From Streptomonospora nanhaiensis (GTDB lineage Bacteria > Actinomycetota > Actinomycetes > Streptosporangiales > Streptosporangiaceae), in the NCBI RefSeq assembly GCF_013410565.1, contig NZ_JACCFO010000001.1, forward strand, positions 5,642,001 to 5,706,000: a stretch of 64,000 nucleotides of DNA, read 5' to 3'. The notes under the pieces are model-generated. The model saw nothing but the letters and a program-made list of their open reading frames with translations. It had not been told where the DNA came from and searched no databases. The position numbers and the translations under genes are program-made. Shown here piece by piece: positions 43,024 through 54,071 of the stretch. The stretch's first letter is position 1; each line of letters starts with the position of its first letter.

Positions 43024-44451
43024 TCAGCCCACGATCGGCCGCTCCTCGGGGTACTCGAACCGCCGGGGGTGGCGGCGCAGCGCCAGGGCCGAGGCCAGCG
43101 TGATCGGCCCCACGCGGCCGGTGAACATCAGGAAGACGAGGATGAGCTGGCCCGGCAGCGGGATGTCGGCCGTGATTCCCGTGGACAGCCCCACCGTGGC
43201 GAACGCCGAGACCACCTCGAACAGGACCTGGTCGAGGGTGAAGGAGGTCATGGTCAGCAGGCACAGCGTCGAGAGGAACACCAGGCCCAGCGCCATGGTG
43301 ACCACGGTGATGGCCTGCTCGATGGCCCCCCGCGCCACCCGCCGGTTGCCCACGTGCACCGTGGTCTCGCCGCGGATGTTGGTGTAGATGACGAACGCCA
43401 GCAGCGCGAACGTGGTGACCTTGATTCCGCCGGCCGTGCCCGCGCTGCCCCCGCCCACGAACATCAGCGCGTCGGTGACGAACAGGGTCTGGGTCGTCAT
43501 CTCACCGAACGGCAGCGAGTTGAACCCGGCCGTGCGCGGCACCACCGCCTGGAAGAACGCGTTGAGCAGCTTGTCGGCCACGCTCATCGAGCCCAGGGTG
43601 TGGGGGTTGCGCCACTCCAGCGCCGCGAAGGCGACGAACCCCACCACCAGCAGCGCGGCCGTGGTGGCCAGGGTCAGCTTGGCGTGCACCGTCCAGTGGT
43701 GCCGCTCGCGGCGGCGCCGCGCGTGCCGCCACAGCTCCACCCAGATGGGGAACCCCAGCCCGCCGAAGACCACCGCGAAGGCCAGCGGCAGCAGGATCCA
43801 GGGATCGGAGGCGAAGTCCTCCAGGTTGTAGGTGTAGAGCGCGAACCCGGCGTTGTTGAACGCCGAGACCGCGTGGAACACCCCCAGGTACAGCGCCCGG
43901 CCCAGCGGTTCGCCGTGGCCCAGCAGGAAGCGCGCGGTGAGCAGCGCGGCCACCCCGGCCTCGACCACGGCGGTGACCACCACGATCCCGGTGACCACCT
44001 GCCGCACGTCGCCCAGGGTGAGGCTCTTGGTCTCGGCCTCGGTGCGCACCTGCTAGCGCAGCCGCACCCGCCGGGTCACCAGCAGGCTCAGCATCGTGGC
44101 CAGCGACATGATCCCGAACCCGCCGACCTGGATCAGCCCGAGGATGACCACCTCGCCGAAGGCGGACCAGTAGACGGGGGTGTCCACGATGATCAGCCCG
44201 GTGACGCACACCGCCGAGGTGGCGGTGAACAGCGCGGTGAGCCATCCGGCCGACTCGCCGGTCTCGGTGGCCGCCGGCAGCGTCAGCAGCGCGGTGCCGA
44301 GGGCCACCACCGCGGCGAACGCCGCCGCCGTCAGCTGCGGCGGCCGGCCCCAGCCCGGCAGCCGGTGCAGGCTCGACTCCAGGCCCAGCCTGCCGCGCAG
44401 CAGCAGGCGCGACCACCGTGAGACGTCGCTCGCAGAACCGCGTCCGATCAC
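43024..44451 (-). pseudogene. TrkH/KtrB potassium transporter with in-frame TAG
   Basis: Two open frames in the same register, separated only by a TAG codon at 44053-44055, together encode a complete 475-codon TrkH/KtrB channel subunit. All four pore loops are intact: SAVCVTGL before the stop, then SAFNNAGF, VVPRTAGFNS and SAFATVGLS after it. The context reads RVRLR-stop-QVRTEAETKSL, and a Gln codon changed by one C-to-T step would restore it. As written, only the first 132 residues are made unless the stop is read through or translation restarts at the GTG at 44049. Sequencing error is the main alternative. No KtrA partner gene is adjacent. The start at 44451 is GTG. Confidence 0.85.
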
Positions 44452-44858
44452 TGTGTCTTCCGTGCTTTCCGTGTGCTTACCAGGTGCTGTGGCGGGCTGT
44501 GCGGCTGTCCTTGGCGGGGTGTGACGACTCGGCGGCGCTGTGTGCTCGGGGCCGACCGCGGGCGGCCGCCCGGCTCAGGCGGGCGCCACGGGGCCGGGCA
44601 CCCCGGGGTCCGTGCCATGAAACCGGATTCTCCAGGACAAACTAACCATGCCGGGGACAGTGTGACCGAACTTCGCGGGCGCGCTCGGCGTGGCGCCGTT
44701 TCCTTCGCGCCGTCTTAACGCGAGCCTGCACGCGGACCCGGCGGGTAGGGGGAGACCGGCGGCGGCGACCGCCGCCCGCGCCCGGCACCGGCCGGCACCG
44801 GCCGGCGGCCGGGGACCCACCCGGACGAGACGGACAAGGAAGAGAGGTACCCGCGGCA
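44452..44858. other. Intergenic region between divergent genes
   Basis: These 407 nt hold no supported gene. A tiny frame of 18 codons (44661, GTG start) is present but unsupported. AT-richer sequence near 44620-44660 may hold the promoters. Confidence 0.45.
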
Positions 44859-46634
44859 ATGCCAGGACGGTACGGCGGCCAGGAGCGCCGCCACGGCGGG
44901 GGACGTCCCGAACGGCGCGGCGGCCACGGCGGCCCGCCCCACGCCGGGCGGCGCCCCGAACCCGAGATCCGCGGCCGGCGCGACGACGCGCGGCTGGCCG
45001 AGGAGCTGCGCCGCATGGACGGCGCCTCCTACGGCCGCTACAAGTCGCTCACCGGCGACTGGTCCTTCCCCGACTTCACCCTCACCGTCGAGCGCGTGCA
45101 GTCCGACCCCTTCGCGCCGCCCTCCCGCGTGGCCGTGCGCGTGCCCGCCGAGGTCGCCGAACTCCCCGACCACGCCTGGCGCGACCCGGTGCGCCGCCGC
45201 GCCACCGCCGACTACCTGGTGCGCCGCGCCCACCGCGAGCTGAAGGGCGCCCGGCTGCGCATCGACGCCGGCGGCCAGCAGGTGATCGCCCGCGCCTCGG
45301 GGCGTATCCGCGACGGCGCCGTCGAGCTGCGCCTGGGCATCGAGCTGCCCGGCCACGGCCGCCGCATCGACGCCCGCACCGCCGAGCGCGAGCTGTGCGA
45401 GCGGCTGCCCGACCTGGTCGACGCGCTGCGCTGGCCCGCGCTGGACACCGCAGAGGCCACCGCCTTCGCCGACTCGGTTGAGGACACCGTGGCGCTGCGC
45501 GACCTGCTGCCCGGGCTGGGCCTGGTGGCGTTCGTCGCCGACGGCGCGGTCCTGCCCCGCCGCAGCGGTGTCAGCGATTCGCCGATGGAGGGCGCGGCCG
45601 TCCCCTTCACCGCGCCCGAGAGCATGCGGGTGGCCGTCGACCTGCCGCACGCCGGGCGCGTGACCGGCCTGGGCATCCCCGAGGGCATCACGCTCATCGT
45701 CGGCGGCGGGTTCCACGGCAAGTCCACCCTGCTGCACGCCCTGGAGCGCGGCGTCTACGACCACGTCCCCGGAGACGGGCGCGAACTCGTGGTCACCCGC
45801 CCCGACGCCGTGAAGATCCGCGCCGAGGAGGGCCGCCGGGTCGAGCGCACCGACGTCAGCGCGTTCGTGCGCAACCTGCCCACCGGCGCCGACACCGCCG
45901 ACTTCTCCACCGACAACGCCTCGGGGTCGACCTCCCAGGCCGCCAACATCGCCGAGGCTCTGGAGGCGGGCGCGCGCACCCTGCTGGTGGACGAGGACAC
46001 CACCGCCACCAACCTGATGATCCGCGACGCCCGCATGCAGCGGCTCGTGCACGGCGACCGCGAGCCGCTCACCCCCTTCGTGGACCTCGTCCGCCCCCTG
46101 CACCGCGGCCACGGCGTCTCCACCGTGCTGGTCATGGGCGGCAGCGGCGACTACTTCGACGTGGCCGACCGGGTGGTCATGCTCGACGGCTACCGGCCCT
46201 ACGACGTCACCGAGCGCGCCAAGGAGCTGGCCGCCGAGCGCGCCGACGCCGACTTCGCCATGCCCGCCGCCCGCGTGGTCGACCCCCGCTCCGTCGACGC
46301 CACCGCGCGCGGGCGCGCCCGCGTCAAGCGCCGCGACATGGACGTGCTCACCTTCGGCGAGGACGAGATCGACGTGCGCGGGCTGACCCAGCTCGTGGAC
46401 CCCGGCCAGGTCATCGGGGTGGGCCTGGCACTGCGGCTGCTGGCCGAGGACGGCCTGCTCGACGGCGAGCGCACGCTCGCCCAGGCGCTGGACGCCCTGG
46501 AGGAGCGGCTGGGCGCCGACGGCGCGGCCGCGCTGGGCCGGGGCTATGCCGGCGACTACGCGCTGCCGCGCCGCCACGAGGTGGCCGCGGCGCTCAACCG
46601 GCTGCGCAGCCTGCGGGTCCTGCGCTCCACGTGA
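44859..46634 (+). CDS. ABC-class ATPase (COG3044 type)
   Basis: This 591-residue protein belongs to the predicted ATPases of the ABC class that lack membrane parts. It has an RNA-binding-like N-terminal region rich in Gly and Arg, a Walker A motif GGGFHGKSTLL near residue 288, TDNASGSTSQAANIAEAL as the signature region, and Walker B LLVDEDTTATNLMIRD. The function of this family is not established. The ATG at 44859 has an AGAGAGG site. The PAC2 gene follows in the same direction after 121 nt. Confidence 0.88.
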   Translation: MPGRYGGQERRHGGGRPERRGGHGGPPHAGRRPEPEIRGRRDDARLAEELRRMDGASYGRYKSLTGDWSFPDFTLTVERVQSDPFAPPSRVAVRVPAEVAELPDHAWRDPVRRRATADYLVRRAHRELKGARLRIDAGGQQVIARASGRIRDGAVELRLGIELPGHGRRIDARTAERELCERLPDLVDALRWPALDTAEATAFADSVEDTVALRDLLPGLGLVAFVADGAVLPRRSGVSDSPMEGAAVPFTAPESMRVAVDLPHAGRVTGLGIPEGITLIVGGGFHGKSTLLHALERGVYDHVPGDGRELVVTRPDAVKIRAEEGRRVERTDVSAFVRNLPTGADTADFSTDNASGSTSQAANIAEALEAGARTLLVDEDTTATNLMIRDARMQRLVHGDREPLTPFVDLVRPLHRGHGVSTVLVMGGSGDYFDVADRVVMLDGYRPYDVTERAKELAAERADADFAMPAARVVDPRSVDATARGRARVKRRDMDVLTFGEDEIDVRGLTQLVDPGQVIGVGLALRLLAEDGLLDGERTLAQALDALEERLGADGAAALGRGYAGDYALPRRHEVAAALNRLRSLRVLRST

Positions 46635-46755
46635 GGTCGGCGACGTCCGGGATCGGGGGGTATGCCGGTCCCGGTCGTCTATTCTGGATCGCGAACCCCG
46701 CGTGCCGTGCGCCCACCGCGCGTACAGCCGTCCGTGTGCGAATGGAGCATGCCAG

Positions 46756-47676
46756 GTGCGTGACCACGCAGCCGATCTTTACCGGTTGACCCCGGGCGCC
46801 GAAACCGACGCAACGGTCATGCTGGTCGTTCTCGACGGGTTCGTGGACGCCGGCACGGTCGGCCGCCAGACGGCCGAGGCCCTGTTCGACGCCTTCGAGG
46901 CGCGCGAACTCGCCGCGTTCGACATCGACCGCCTGCTCGACTACCGCTCGCGGCGCCCCGTGATGACCTTCGTCGAGAACGCCTACACCGCCTACACGCC
47001 CCCGCAACTCGCGCTCTATGAGATGCGCGACTCCGAGGGCACCCCCTTCCTGCTGCTCTACGGTCTGGAGCCCGACCGGGAGTGGGAGGCGTTCGCCGAG
47101 GCCGTCCGCCTGCTGATCGAGCGCTTCGGGATCACGCTCACGGTGGGCGTGCACGGCATCCCCATGGCGGTGCCCCACACCCGCCCGGCCACCGTCACGG
47201 CCCACGCCACCCGCGCCGACCTGGTCGCCGACCACACCCCCTGGGTCAGCCGGGTCACCGTGCCCGCCAGCGCCGCCGCGCTGCTGGAGTACCGCTTGGG
47301 CGAGGCCGGCCACGACGTCGTGGGCTACGCCGTCCACGTGCCCAGCTACCTCGCGCAGTCGGAGTACCCGCGCGCCGCCATCGCCGCCCTGGACTACGTG
47401 TCGGGCGCCACCGGCCTGGCGCTGCCCGGCGACCGGCTGGAGGACTCCGCCCGCCAGACCGACACCGAGATCGACCAGCAGGTGTCGGCCTCCGAGGAGG
47501 TCCAGCGGGTGGTGGCCAACCTGGAGCGGCAGTACGACGAGTTCATGTCGGCGCGCGAGGACGGCACCGGCGACACCCTGTTCGGCGGCGACCTGTCCGA
47601 CCTGCCCACCGCCGACGAACTCGGCGAGGAGCTGGAGCGCTTCCTCGCCGAACGCGAACGCGGCACCGAGGGCTGA
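46756..47676 (+). CDS. PAC2-family protein
   Basis: The 306-residue protein has the PAC2 (proteasome assembly chaperone 2) pattern: [48 protein letters not shown] and [19 protein letters not shown]2 homologues are frequent in actinobacteria, which have 20S proteasomes, though their bacterial role is unclear. The GTG at 46756 is chosen because GGAG lies nine bases upstream and the family similarity begins soon after. The C-terminal 70 residues are acidic and helical. Confidence 0.85.
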   Translation: MRDHAADLYRLTPGAETDATVMLVVLDGFVDAGTVGRQTAEALFDAFEARELAAFDIDRLLDYRSRRPVMTFVENAYTAYTPPQLALYEMRDSEGTPFLLLYGLEPDREWEAFAEAVRLLIERFGITLTVGVHGIPMAVPHTRPATVTAHATRADLVADHTPWVSRVTVPASAAALLEYRLGEAGHDVVGYAVHVPSYLAQSEYPRAAIAALDYVSGATGLALPGDRLEDSARQTDTEIDQQVSASEEVQRVVANLERQYDEFMSAREDGTGDTLFGGDLSDLPTADELGEELERFLAERERGTEG

Positions 47677-47679
47677 GCC

Positions 47680-47721
47680 GGGGCGGTGCCGGGCGGCCTC
47701 GAACCCGCCCGGCACCGCCCC
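47680..47721 (+). terminator. Hairpin between PAC2 and pyrD genes
   Basis: A perfect 17-bp stem (47680-47696 and 47705-47721) with an 8-nt loop starts 3 nt after the PAC2 stop. No T-run follows. Confidence 0.55.
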
Positions 47722-47765
47722 GCCGCCTCCGCGCGCCCACCACACCCACCGACCACAGGAACCCC

Positions 47766-48893
<1,128 letters not shown>

Positions 48894-48949
48894 GCCCTCG
48901 GTGGGCCCCTGAACCCTGGAGCCGCTGCGCCGCTGCGTCCCGGGCGCGG

Positions 48950-50467
48950 TCAGGGGCAGCCCGCCAGCTGTGCGCACACCGCGTTGGCGGCGGGGTCGGC
49001 GCTGTAGTACACCTCGCCGGGCTCGGTGCCCTCCAGCAGGTCGGCCACGGTCACCAGGGCGTAGCCCTGGGCGGTGAAGTACTCCAGGATCTCCGGGAGC
49101 GCCTCGACGGTGGCGTCCTCGGTGTCGTGCAGCAGCACCAGCCCGTTGGGCGGGGTGCGCGCGATGGTGTTGGCGACGATCTGCTCGGTGTCCCGGCCGG
49201 TCCAGTCCTCGGTGTCGGTGTCCCAGATGACCTGCGCCTGGCCGTGCTCCCGGGCGACCTCGGCGACCGTGGGGTCGGTCAGCCCGAAAGGCGGGCGCAT
49301 CACGTCCACCTCCGTGCCGGTCTCGCGGCGGATCAGCGCGTCCACCGCGGTCAGCTCGGCGTCAAGGCGGTCGAAGTCGCCGCCCGCGAACGTCTCGTGG
49401 GTGTCGCCGTGGTTGCCCAGTTGGTGGCCCTCGGCGAAGGCGCGGCCCACCGTCGCCGGCTCGTTGCGGATGGAGTGGCCCGGCATGAAGAAGGTGGCCT
49501 TGGCGCCGTACTCGGCGAGCAGGTCCAGCACCTCGGGCGTGCGCTTGTCGGGGCCGTCGTCGAACGTCAGGGCCACGCAGGTGACGGTGGCGCCGCAGTC
49601 GTGGTCCTGGGCCGGGGGCCGCGAGCCGGGGGCGGGCGGCACCTCGGAGGCGGCGTCCCGGGCCGGCGGCTCGGCGATCTCGAAGGCGTGCGGCGCCAGC
49701 GCGGACGCGGCGCGGGCGCGGCGGCCCAGGTCCGACAGCAGCGGGCGGGCGTCCTCGGCGGCGACCACCGCCGCCACCCGGCCGCGCTCCAGCGGCGCCA
49801 CCCGCCCGGCGTCGAACTCCACCACCAGGTCGCCGTCGTGGTTGAAGGCCAGGGAGTCGTAGAGGCGGAAGCCCGGGTGGAGGGCGCCGGGGTCGCCGGG
49901 GCCCTTCCCCAGCGCCGCGGCCACCAGGCGGTCCAGGCGGCGCAGTTCGGCGTCACCCGCCAGCAGTTCGGTGGAGTAGGCGGTGCGGCCGGTGGCGGTG
50001 TCGTACCAGTAGGTGGCGTAGGAGTCGTGCACGCCGCGGTGGTCGTGCTCGGTGCGGACCAGCCGCACGCCCACCAGGCCCCGGCCGGCCGCGGTCAGCT
50101 CCCAGTCGACCTCCAGCCGCGTCGCGGAGTCCACGGCGGCGCGGAAGTCGGCGGCCTCCTGGCGCACCACCCCGGCCAGGTGGTCGGCCAGGGGAGCGGC
50201 GTTGGGGATGTCGGGCACCGAGGCGCGCACGGTGAATCCGGCGCCGCCCAGGCCGGCGCCCGCCGAGCGCGCGTCGATGCCGGGGACGTTGCCGTCGGCC
50301 ACGCGCGTGGTGTCGGTGGGCGCGGGGTCGGGCGGCTTGAGGCTGCCGCAGCCGGCCGCGGCGGCCAGCAGGGCGCCGGCGGCCAGGACGGCGGCGGCCC
50401 GGGCGGTGCGGCGCGGCCGGCCCGGCTGCGGCACCGGGGCGGGGGAGCCGTGGGGGAGGCTGGGCAT
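48950..50467 (-). CDS. Polysaccharide deacetylase lipoprotein, PdaC-like, paralogue 1
   Basis: This 505-residue protein has a signal peptide and lipobox (LAAAAGC), a DUF4163/DUF3298-like N-terminal domain of about 220 residues, and a NodB-type deacetylase domain: VALTFDDGP (catalytic Asp and metal Asp), GNHGDTHE (metal His pair), RPPFG and LVLLHDTED. It should remove N-acetyl groups from peptidoglycan or another glycan outside the membrane. It shares the full domain layout with the gene at 51727-53274. The ATG at 50467 follows an AAGGAG site. Confidence 0.9.
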   Translation of the reverse strand: MPSLPHGSPAPVPQPGRPRRTARAAAVLAAGALLAAAAGCGSLKPPDPAPTDTTRVADGNVPGIDARSAGAGLGGAGFTVRASVPDIPNAAPLADHLAGVVRQEAADFRAAVDSATRLEVDWELTAAGRGLVGVRLVRTEHDHRGVHDSYATYWYDTATGRTAYSTELLAGDAELRRLDRLVAAALGKGPGDPGALHPGFRLYDSLAFNHDGDLVVEFDAGRVAPLERGRVAAVVAAEDARPLLSDLGRRARAASALAPHAFEIAEPPARDAASEVPPAPGSRPPAQDHDCGATVTCVALTFDDGPDKRTPEVLDLLAEYGAKATFFMPGHSIRNEPATVGRAFAEGHQLGNHGDTHETFAGGDFDRLDAELTAVDALIRRETGTEVDVMRPPFGLTDPTVAEVAREHGQAQVIWDTDTEDWTGRDTEQIVANTIARTPPNGLVLLHDTEDATVEALPEILEYFTAQGYALVTVADLLEGTEPGEVYYSADPAANAVCAQLAGCP

Positions 50468-50822
50468 GCGCCGGGGGCTCCTTCTCGGACGGCCGGCGGC
50501 CGCGGCGGGGGCGCGGTCGCGCGGCGGTGGACGGGCCGCGTGCCGGCGGCCGGAGGAAACGGTCGGCGAACGTGCGAGGGGCGTAGAAGACGAACGTAGA
50601 TCGCCCGGCGCCGGAGCGGCACCGCGCACCGGACATGTGGCCACATCAGGACACGCGCCCGCGCGGGCGGCCGGGGGGCGGGCGGCGGGCGGTTGCGGCC
50701 GCCCGGCCGGGTGCGGGCGGGGCCGTGCCGGCGCCCGGCGGCGGGGCGCTCGCGGGCGCGGCAGGGGGTGCGGCGGTGCCGGGCCGCGCGCGGCGGCCGC
50801 GTCGTGGTCGGGAAGCGGCGGA
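50468..50822. promoter_or_regulatory. Intergenic region with 12-bp palindrome
   Basis: No gene is visible in these 355 nt. A perfect palindrome, ATGTGGCCACAT, lies at 50635-50646, upstream of the deacetylase start. The rest is GC-rich. Confidence 0.4.
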
Positions 50823-51431
50823 CTAGCGCTGGGCCATCGGCAGGGCGGCGTCGAGTTCGGCGCCCAGGAGCGGCCCGGCCAGGTGGGAGGAGCGGATGCG
50901 CACGCCGGTGACCCGGTCGGCCAGGGCCAGCACGGCGGCGCCGGGGTCGGTGGCGGGGGTCCGGCCGTCCAGGCCCACGGCGCCCATCTGCGCCACCAGG
51001 GCGTCGGGGCGGGTGCCCCGGCGCACCTGCGGCGCGCGGGCGTCGAAGAAGGTCTGGAGAACGCCGTCGATGACCCAGCGGAACTCATAGCGGTGGCCCA
51101 TCAGCACCCGCACCGACACGAGTTCGGTCTCGGCCGACAGGGTGCGGTAGCACTCCGGCCGGGTCACGCGGCAGCCGGTGGGCTCGACGATCACGGTCCA
51201 GCCGTTGACCGACAGCGCGTGCACGGTCATCGGCGGACGCCCCTCAGCGCACAGCGCCGCCTCGACGGCCTCGGCGATGGGCAGGGAGCGCAGGTCGCGC
51301 TCGGCGACCCCCAGCCGCCCCAGCGCGGCGGCCTTGCTCAGCCCCCGCACATAGGAGAGGCAGTACGCTTCGGCGAGGTCCGGCTGGGTCTCCCGCAACC
51401 AGGCATAGTCGCGCGCGCACGCAACGGCCAT
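50823..51431 (-). CDS. DUF6461-like protein
   Basis: This 202-residue soluble protein has no signal peptide. Its sequence (AYCLSYVRGLSKAAALGRLGV, VIVEPTGCRVTRPECYRTLS, LMGHRYEFRWVIDGVLQTFFDARAP) resembles the actinobacterial DUF6461 family, judged by eye. These have no known activity. The ATG at 51431 follows GGGAAG. It sits between two deacetylase paralogues on the same strand. The reason is not clear. Confidence 0.65.
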   Translation of the reverse strand: MAVACARDYAWLRETQPDLAEAYCLSYVRGLSKAAALGRLGVAERDLRSLPIAEAVEAALCAEGRPPMTVHALSVNGWTVIVEPTGCRVTRPECYRTLSAETELVSVRVLMGHRYEFRWVIDGVLQTFFDARAPQVRRGTRPDALVAQMGAVGLDGRTPATDPGAAVLALADRVTGVRIRSSHLAGPLLGAELDAALPMAQR

Positions 51432-51726
51432 CGGACTTCCCTTCACACATCCACGGGTCACGCTGTGGTGGCTGCTCTCTTCGTCGGGAACGACCGCCTT
51501 TATACCTCGGGTTCCCGCTGGCGCCGCCGCCAAGCGGACCGGTTCAGGCCACGCCCCGGCGGTTGGGAGGTCGCCGGGCGGGTACCGCAGGAGGCGCTCC
51601 CACCACGGCGACCCAGCCTACGCGCGCCGGCGGGGTGCCCCCGCACCGGGGACACCCCGCCGCGTGTCGCGCGCGCCACATGCGCCCCGACCCGGAGGAT
51701 TTGCGAACGCCCTGGTCAGCGCCTGG

Positions 51727-53274
51727 TCAGTCGCTGGGCGACGGCGACTCCTCCGGTTCGGGGTGGCCGTCGATGTAGGAGCGGCCCGGTTCGGTCTCGC
51801 CGAGCAGTTGCGACACCGTGACCATGGTGTAACCCTTCTCGTCGAGCCGCTTGAGGATGTCGGGCACGGCGTCGATGGTGGTGTCGTGGATGTCGTGCAT
51901 CAGCACGATGGACCCCGGGCGCGCGTCCTCCACCGCCCGGTCCGCCACCAGGCCGGGGTTGTGGTCGCGCCAGTCGTTGGTGTCGATGCTCCACAGGATC
52001 TGCGCCTGGCCCAGCCGCTCGGTGACCTCGTCGACCTGGCCGTCGGTGGCGCCGTAGGGCGGGCGCATCAGGTCCATGGTGTAGCCGGTCTCCCGGCGCA
52101 CCAGCTCGTTGACCGTGGACAGCTCCTCGTCGATCTCGTCCTTGCCCACCGAGGTGAGGTCGGGGTGGTGGACCGTGTGGTTGGCGACCTCGTGGCCCTC
52201 GGCGTACTCCCGCCGCACGACGTCGGGGTGCTCGCGCACCGGGCCGCCGGTGACGAAGAACGTCGCCCGCGCGTCGTACTCGGCCAGCGCGTCCAGCAGT
52301 TCGGGCGTGCGCGCGCCCGGGCCGTCGTCGAACGTCAGCGCGATGCACTTGGACTCGGGGTCGGAGCAGTCGACCTCGGAGTCGGCGGCGGCCATCACGC
52401 CGGGCACCCCGCCCTCGGGCGGGCCGTCCTTGGGCGCGTTGGCCGCGCGGCCGATCCGGAACTCCGGCGTGACCACCACGGCGGCCGACCGCGCCCGCTC
52501 GCCGAACTCCGACAGCAGCGGCTCGGCGTCCTCGCGGGGCACCACCGCGTGCACCCGCCCGTCCTTGACCGGCGCGATCTGGCCCTCGTCGAACTCCACC
52601 ACGAGGTCGCCGTCGGGGTTGAACCCGATAGAGTCGTAGAGCCGGGCGATGGGGTGCAGCGTGGAGACGTCCACCCCGTCCTCGTCCTTCAGCCGCTTCT
52701 TGACCTGCGCGTCGAGCCGGTCGAGCTGGCGCTGGCCGCCCAGCAGCTCGGTGGAGTAGGCCGTGTGGCCGGACTCGGTGTCGTACCAGTAGGTGGAGTA
52801 GCCGGTGCGCTCGCCCTCGCCGTCCTTCTCGCGCTGGGTCAGCCGGACCGCCATGACGCCCGGCCCGGCCACGCTCAGCTGCCAGTCGACGGTGTAGGAC
52901 TTCGGGTCGTCGGCCGCGCCGGCGAAGTCGGCGGCGTCCTGCTCGGTGATCTCGGCCAGCCGCTCGGCGAACGGCCCGGCGTTGCGGACCGTGGGGTAGG
53001 CGACGTCGATCTCCACCCCGCCGTCCTTGCTCGCCGTGCGCTCCTCCGACAGCCCGGGCACGTGCTTGGTGTCGACCACCGTCAGTTCGTCGGCCTCGCC
53101 CGTGGCCGGCGTCGGCTCGGGCGCCTCGTCCCCCGAGGTCGGCCGCGCCTCATCGCCCGAGCAGGCGGTCAGGGCGAGCAGCGACAGCACGGCGGCGCCC
53201 GCGGCCGCGCGCAGGGCCGGTCCTGGGCGGGCGGCGCGCCGGCGCCGGTCAGAGGTCAACGGTTGCGGGCGCAC
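51727..53274 (-). CDS. Polysaccharide deacetylase lipoprotein, PdaC-like, paralogue 2
   Basis: The 515-residue protein has the lipobox LLALTAC, a DUF4163/DUF3298-like domain, and a NodB deacetylase domain with [26 protein letters not shown] and IVLMHDIHD. The layout mirrors paralogue 1 across the whole length (SYSTYWYDT and TAYSTELL recur), so the two arose by duplication. The start is not an ATG: GTG at 53274 with GAGGA eight bases upstream is the best choice, since no hydrophobic leader precedes it. Confidence 0.9.
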   Translation of the reverse strand: MRPQPLTSDRRRRAARPGPALRAAAGAAVLSLLALTACSGDEARPTSGDEAPEPTPATGEADELTVVDTKHVPGLSEERTASKDGGVEIDVAYPTVRNAGPFAERLAEITEQDAADFAGAADDPKSYTVDWQLSVAGPGVMAVRLTQREKDGEGERTGYSTYWYDTESGHTAYSTELLGGQRQLDRLDAQVKKRLKDEDGVDVSTLHPIARLYDSIGFNPDGDLVVEFDEGQIAPVKDGRVHAVVPREDAEPLLSEFGERARSAAVVVTPEFRIGRAANAPKDGPPEGGVPGVMAAADSEVDCSDPESKCIALTFDDGPGARTPELLDALAEYDARATFFVTGGPVREHPDVVRREYAEGHEVANHTVHHPDLTSVGKDEIDEELSTVNELVRRETGYTMDLMRPPYGATDGQVDEVTERLGQAQILWSIDTNDWRDHNPGLVADRAVEDARPGSIVLMHDIHDTTIDAVPDILKRLDEKGYTMVTVSQLLGETEPGRSYIDGHPEPEESPSPSD

Positions 53275-53365
53275 GGGCTGGTTCCTCAATGGGTGAGCGT
53301 CCTTCGCGGTCCTGGGTTCAAGTGCCGGTGACTCTGTCGCCCCTGACAACCGGGCGAGTTCCGCG

Positions 53366-53379
53366 ATTGATATATCAAT
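53366..53379. promoter_or_regulatory. 14-bp AT-rich perfect palindrome
   Basis: ATTGATATATCAAT lies 92 nt upstream of the second deacetylase start in a very GC-rich genome. An operator is likely; the regulator is unknown. Confidence 0.5.
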
Positions 53380-53708
53380 TCGGACACGGTCCATCGGTCG
53401 AGCGTAAAAGGCGAAAAGCCAGGACAGGCAACAGAGAGCGTCATGATGCGGGCAACTACGGCAAGGTTTGTTCATCCCACGCGAATCGGTCGCGGGCCGG
53501 GGAGCGGCTGAGCACCCGGGCGCGCCGTGGGCCGGCGCCCCGCCGGGCGCCCGCGGGCGTCATGACAGCCGCGCCCATCCTGCCAGCCGCGGCCCGGCTG
53601 CGCACGCCGAGCCGTGCGTGTCGCGGGGCCGACCGCGCGAATCCGCGCGCCGGCCGGCGCGTTGGGCACCGCCCGCACCGCGCCCCGGGGCGGCGCGAGG
53701 GCCGCGCC

Positions 53709-53714
53709 TATACT
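53709..53714 (+). promoter_or_regulatory. -10 element TATACT of the metE transcript
   Basis: TATACT is a good -10 match, placed just before the conserved riboswitch sequence, giving a start near 53721. The -35 is not clear. Confidence 0.55.
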
Positions 53715-53721
53715 GGCGCTC

Positions 53722-53925
53722 GCGGTCGGTACACGCGCGCCCGGCGTGCGTGTCGTAAGAGGGAACCCGGTGCGAATCCGGGACTGCCCCGCAGCGGTAA
53801 GCGGGAACGAAAGCCGTCATCGGCACTGGGCGCCGCAGGCGCCTGGGAAGCGACGGCCGGTAGGAGGACGCGGCCAGGATCGGCCGCCTCCGCGCCCGCG
53901 AGTCCGAAGACCTGCCACCGCCCGT
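53722..53925 (+). ncRNA. Cobalamin riboswitch
   Basis: The conserved core is present in order: GAACCCGGTGCGAATCCGGGAC, the B12-box-like GCCCCGCAGCGGTAAG region, GTAGGAGG-like helices and the 3' GTCCGAAGACCTGCC. It lies about 145 nt before metE. With cobalamin it should block expression of the B12-independent methionine synthase, as described in other actinobacteria. Boundaries are approximate. Confidence 0.92.
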
Positions 53926-54071
53926 GGCCGCGCCCCGCGCCCACGGCTGGGTCCGTGCGCCCCGAGGGAGGGCCAGGGCGGTGCGTCGGCGTGCCCGTGC
54001 GCGCCCTCCCCCTCCCCTCGGGACGCCAGCGGTCCCGCAGGCTGATCGACGAGGGAGAGAACACGCCGACC

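Noticed and set aside
44661-44717. 18-codon frame upstream of the ABC-class ATPase
   Set aside because: No conserved motif, no hairpin next to it and no codon pattern suggesting a leader peptide.
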